33,867 nucleotides of DNA from CAYRUZ01 sp964427895 (lineage in GTDB: Bacteria; Patescibacteriota; Gracilibacteria; Peribacterales; Peribacteraceae), in contig CAYRUZ010000010.1 of assembly GCA_964427895.1 (NCBI GenBank), forward strand, positions 1-33,867, written 5' to 3'. The number at the start of each line of letters is the position of its first letter. Position 1 is the stretch's first letter. The position numbers and the translations under genes were made by a program. Below are positions 30,546 through 33,867 of this stretch, in pieces. A model generated the notes under the pieces. It saw only the letters and a program-made list of their open reading frames with translations. It did no database searches and was not told where the DNA came from.

Positions 30546-31691
30546 ATGCCCCCCTCTTCGACCTCCCCCCTTCGTACCATTCTTCTTTCCGGTTCCACGG
30601 CATTAGTCGTCACCGGAAGCGTTTTGGCCGGCCACGATCTCTTGACCCAACCCCCCGCACCAACACCCGTCACGACCACGCGCGCCATTCCGGCGGTATC
30701 GGAAGCACGCGCGACGCCAATTACCGACGTGGTGGAGCGAACCGAACCGGCAGTAGTGAGCGTCACCATCTCCCGCGATGTCCAAATGGGCCGCAGGCAA
30801 CGCGAAACCCAGCGACTGGCCATCGGCGGCGGAACGGCGTTTTTTATCAGCCCCGACGGACTATTGATGACCAACAAGCATGTCGTGGACGACCCCAAGG
30901 CAACCTATACCGTCTTCCTCAATGACGGACGCGAGTTGGAAGCGAAGGTCCTCGACCGGGATCCGACGACGGATATCGCACTGCTGCAGGTTGAGGGCAA
31001 GGATTTCCCATACCTCACGCTGTCGGACAGCGACCGCCTCCAGTTGGGACAACCCGTGATCGCCATCGGCAATGCCCTCGGTGAATTCCGCAATACCGTG
31101 AGCGTGGGCGTGGTCGCGGGGCTTAGCCGTTCGATCGAAGCCGGAGCCGGCGGAGGGGAAGTGGAGCGGCTGTCGCGCATCATTCAAACCGACGCGGCGA
31201 TCAATCCCGGCAACTCGGGCGGCCCCCTCCTCGACACCGAAGGCAACGTCGTGGGCATGAATACCGCTGTCGCCACGGATGCACAGAACATCGGTTTCGC
31301 CCTCCCCGCATCGGACCTGCGCATCGTGCTCGAAAGCTATCAACAGCACGGCCGGATCGTGCGGCCGTACATCGGCATTCGGTACATCGACGTCACGCCC
31401 GAGCTCGCCAAAGAGGAGAAACTGGACGCGGACCACGGCGTGCTGATCACCAGCGGAACCAACGAACCGGCAGTACTGCCAGGATCGCCCGCTGCCAAGG
31501 CGGGATTGGAGGACGGCGACATCATCCTGTCCATCAACAGCGAGGAGCTTTCCGATGACACGTCGCTCGCCGACATCATCCAACGCAAGAAACCCGGCGA
31601 GAAAGTGACCCTCCACGTCTCGCACGGCGGACGAGAGAAAGACGTCGTAGTCCAGTTGGACGAGTGGAAAACGACGGGGCGGACGGAGTAA
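30546..31691 (+). CDS. HtrA/DegP-family membrane-anchored serine protease
   Basis: 381 aa. Envelope quality-control protease with one PDZ domain. An N-terminal membrane helix (TILLSGSTALVVTGSVLAG, residues 11-29) is followed by a Pro/Thr-rich linker. The trypsin-like domain spans ~60-250 with His112 (MTNKHVV), Asp143 (TTDIALL) and Ser224 (NPGNSGGPLL), all in canonical context. The PDZ domain is at ~265-375 (PYIGIRYIDVTPELAKEEKL, then PAAKAGLEDGDIILSINSEE). The layout and length are those of DegS-type HtrA proteins. It faces the cell exterior, so it may process the secreted Cys-rich proteins seen here; this is inference. The next gene starts 26 nt after the stop. Confidence 0.95.
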   Translation: MPPSSTSPLRTILLSGSTALVVTGSVLAGHDLLTQPPAPTPVTTTRAIPAVSEARATPITDVVERTEPAVVSVTISRDVQMGRRQRETQRLAIGGGTAFFISPDGLLMTNKHVVDDPKATYTVFLNDGRELEAKVLDRDPTTDIALLQVEGKDFPYLTLSDSDRLQLGQPVIAIGNALGEFRNTVSVGVVAGLSRSIEAGAGGGEVERLSRIIQTDAAINPGNSGGPLLDTEGNVVGMNTAVATDAQNIGFALPASDLRIVLESYQQHGRIVRPYIGIRYIDVTPELAKEEKLDADHGVLITSGTNEPAVLPGSPAAKAGLEDGDIILSINSEELSDDTSLADIIQRKKPGEKVTLHVSHGGREKDVVVQLDEWKTTGRTE

Positions 31692-31717
31692 AGTTTGCGC
31701 GTTCTTCCCTCTGAGAC

Positions 31718-32095
31718 ATGTTTTCGCACCTTTCTTCGCTGAAGCGTCAGCGCAACGGAACAGAAGCCTTCGGCTTCTACGTCGCCTACCTCATCCTGTA
31801 CATGCTCATCGGCGCCATCGTGGGCGCTTCGCTCGAACCCCTCATGGGATTGTTCGGGTTCGTGACCACGGAGGAGATGAGCAACATGGTCGGCGTGATT
31901 CTGGCCACCACGTGCAGCCTCGCCCTGGGCTTGGCAATCGTGGAAGTGAAGGGACGCCTGCATAACTTCTGGCTCATCGTTGTGGCTGCTCTCGGCGGCC
32001 TCCTCGGCGTCATCGGCGGCGGCTTCCTCGGACTGCTGCCTGTCGCCTTCCTCACGACCGTCGCCCCCCGCAAGTCCCTGGGATCAAAGAAGTAA
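31718..32095 (+). CDS. Small membrane protein, unknown
   Basis: 125 aa; family not recognised. Basic cytoplasmic start (MFSHLSSLKRQRN), then three predicted helices: ~18-40 (FGFYVAYLILYMLIGAIVGA), ~56-78 (MVGVILATTCSLALGLAIVE) and ~83-112, a Gly-rich one (FWLIVVAALGGLLGVIGGGF). It ends in a basic tail (RKSLGSKK). It follows HtrA with a 26-nt gap and no visible promoter, so the two are likely co-transcribed. It is convergent with fusA. Confidence 0.75.
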   Translation: MFSHLSSLKRQRNGTEAFGFYVAYLILYMLIGAIVGASLEPLMGLFGFVTTEEMSNMVGVILATTCSLALGLAIVEVKGRLHNFWLIVVAALGGLLGVIGGGFLGLLPVAFLTTVAPRKSLGSKK

Positions 32096-32113
32096 TCCCT
32101 CACCCTGAGAACG

Positions 32114-32134
32114 AAAAAGGCCGGTTTCCCGGCC
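32114..32134. terminator. Terminator hairpin cut by the assembly gap
   Basis: An A-run, then GGCCGG-TTTC-CCGGCC running straight into the N stretch. It looks like the tsf terminator (14496-14525), so the missing bases should begin with a T-run. Confidence 0.75.
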
Positions 32135-32144
32135 NNNNNNNNNN
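32135..32144. other. Assembly gap (10 N)
   Basis: Ten undetermined bases. They hide the last few codons and stop of fusA plus the T-tract of the terminator. The true gap is probably longer than ten bases, because EF-G usually has about ten more residues. Confidence 0.95.
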
Positions 32145-33867
32145 ATGATCTCGTCGGCCTGGTTCTTCGGCACCTTGAAGTAGTGGCTCGGTTCCATGGC
32201 GTAGCTGGCGCGGCCCTGGGTCATGGAACGCAGCTCGGTGGCGTAACCGAACATCTCGGAGAGCGGCACCTCGGCCTGGATGACCTTGGCCATACCGCGA
32301 TCGCTCTGACCGGAAATCATTCCGCGGCGGGAGTTGAGGTCGCCCATCACGTCGCCGAGGAACTCTTCCGGCGTCGTGACTTCGACCTTCATGATCGGCT
32401 CGAGGATCACCGGATCCGCCTTGCGGGCAGCCTCCTGGAATCCGATGGATGCGGCGAATTTGAAGGCCATTTCGGACGAGTCCACATCGTGGTAGGAACC
32501 GTCGATGAGCTCGACTTTGACGTCCACGACCGGGAATCCGGCCATGATTCCGCGGCTCATACCCTCCTGGAATCCCTTGTCGCACGGGTTGATGAACTCA
32601 CGCGGGATGCGGCCTCCAACAACCTGGTTGTCGAATTCGTAGCCCTTGCCCGGCTCCTGGGGAACGAGCTTGAAGATGACGTGTCCGTACTGTCCACGTC
32701 CTCCAGATTGCTTGATGTACTTTCCTTCGCCATCGATCGGCTTGCTGATGGTCTCGCGGTACGCGACCTGCGGCTTACCGACGTTGGTCTCGACCTTGAA
32801 CTCGCGCTTCATACGATCGACGATGATCTCGAGGTGGAGTTCTCCCATTCCAGCGAGGATCGTCTGGCCCGTCTCTTCGTTGGAGGAAACGCGCAGGGTC
32901 GGATCCTCTTCAAGCAGCTTGCCCAGCGCGATGCCCATCTTCTCCTGGTCAGCCTTCGTCTTCGGTTCGATGGCCAAGCTGATGACCGGCTCCGCGAAGG
33001 AGATGGCCTCAAGCTGGATCGGGTTGGCCTGATCGCACAACGTGTCGCCCGTGCGGACGTCCTTGAGTCCGATGGCGGCACCGATGTCTCCTGCCTCGAT
33101 CTGCGGGATTTCCTCGCGGGAGTTGGCGTGGAGGCGGACGATGCGTCCGATGCGCTCCGTGTTGCCGGTGCGCGTGTCGAGGATGGCCGTACCCGTCTTG
33201 AGGATGCCGGCGTAGACGCGGATGAAGGTGAGGCGGCCGACGAACGGATCCGTGGCGACCTTGAAGGCGATGGCGGTGAGAGGCTGCTCGTTCACCAGCT
33301 GACGCTCGATAGCCTCGCCCGTCGACGGGTTAGTGCCCTTCACGATCTTGAGGTCGGCCGGAGCCGGGAGGTAGGCGACAACGGCGTTGAGCACGAGCGG
33401 CACGCCCATGTTCTGCAGCGAGGAGCCGCAGAGCACCGGGTAGATGCGGCCTGAGACCGTCGCGTTGCGGATGCCGCGGAACAGCTCCTCGTCCGTGAGG
33501 GCGCCGTTCTCCAGGAACTTGTCGATGAGGTCATCATTCGCTTCCGCCACCTTCTCCATCAGCACGGCGCGGTATTCAAGCATCGGCTCGTGCATGTCCT
33601 CAGGAACCGGGATTTCCTTCACGATTTCGCCGTTCTTTCCCTCGAAGGTGAATGCCTTCTTCTGGACGAGATCAACGACGCCGGAGAAGTCGCTCTCCTG
33701 GCCGATCGGCAACTGGATGGCGACGGCCTGCTTGCTGAGACGATCGTGGATCGTACCGAGCGACATGTAGAAATCGCCGCCGGTCTTGTCCATCTTCTTG
33801 ACGAACGCGATGCGCGGGACGAGGTACTTGTCTGCCTGGCGCCACACCGTCTCGGACTGCGGTTCCA
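32145..33867 (-). CDS. fusA: Elongation factor G, partial at both ends
   Basis: About 574 residues. The N-terminus (G1-G3 of the GTPase domain, ~120 aa) lies past the right edge and the last ~10 residues fall in the N gap. EF-G moves tRNA and mRNA through the ribosome after peptide bond formation. The visible part starts EPQSETVWRQADKYLVPRIA. It includes domain II (LTAIAFKVATDPFVGRLTFI), domain III (GMGELHLEIIVDRMKREF), domain IV (VAYRETISKPIDG, SGGRGQYGHV) and domain V (GDLNSRRGMISGQSDRG, TQGRASYAMEPSHY). The G4 motif reads FVKKMDKTGGDF: the usual Asn of NKxD is Lys. The protein is otherwise normal. Convergent with the small membrane protein gene. Confidence 0.95.

Noticed and set aside
1..33867. 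Recoded UGA (Gracilibacteria/Absconditabacteria code)
   Set aside because: ychF, nrdJ and the 28630 gene end at UGA with normal C-termini, so UGA is a stop here.
1..33867. tRNA, rRNA, transposase or prophage genes
   Set aside because: Searched by eye on both strands; no tRNA cloverleaf, rRNA segment, transposase motif or phage gene was seen.

Overview
The window looks like chromosomal DNA of a small-genome bacterium, most likely a candidate phyla radiation (Patescibacteria) member. A Peregrinibacteria/Peribacteria-like lineage is my best guess and is not proven. The case rests on housekeeping genes scattered as single genes among surface-protein genes, a large B12-dependent ribonucleotide reductase, many genes with a -10 box only 6-10 nt before the ATG, and a lone IMP-cyclohydrolase domain. 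UGA acts as a stop in ychF, the reductase and the 28630 gene, so the recoded-UGA groups (Gracilibacteria, Absconditabacteria) are excluded. Coding DNA is GC-rich and a few intergenic patches are very AT-rich.

Region 1 (1-10942, minus). One uninterrupted reading frame of at least 3647 codons, open at the left edge. It has an N-terminal signal/anchor segment, then about 110 four-cysteine, Asp-rich repeats of about 33 residues (CGDG...ECDDGN...C...C). From about 9.0 kb to the left edge the repeats are organised in a second-order unit of exactly 669 bp (223 aa, seven small repeats). A landmark recurs at this spacing 13 times in a row. This is the most striking object here.

Region 2 (11095-14525, plus). 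Glycyl-tRNA synthetase, an AT-rich spacer, a structured leader, then the rpsB-tsf operon and a two-way terminator. Region 3 (14540-21150). A second, smaller protein with the same cysteine repeats, a C-terminal membrane anchor and a cytoplasmic-type tail; a stand-alone receiver protein; a PLD-family (cardiolipin synthase-like) enzyme; a VirD4/TraG-type ATPase; and a sortase fused to an S-layer-homology domain. Together these suggest surface building and envelope export.

Region 4 (21261-23977). YchF ATPase overlapping an RNHCP zinc protein, a possible short transcript carrying an 18-codon hydrophobic ORF, an unknown charged protein, and a small His-rich membrane protein with an unusually canonical promoter and Shine-Dalgarno. 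Region 5 (23996-27523, minus). Class II ribonucleotide reductase behind two NrdR boxes 32 bp apart.

Region 6 (27869-33867). Flavin reductase-like protein, an unknown protein, IMP cyclohydrolase without its AICAR transformylase half, a TrpR/YerC-like regulator, a membrane-anchored HtrA protease with a small membrane protein behind it, a 10-N assembly gap inside a terminator, and EF-G (fusA, incomplete at both ends).
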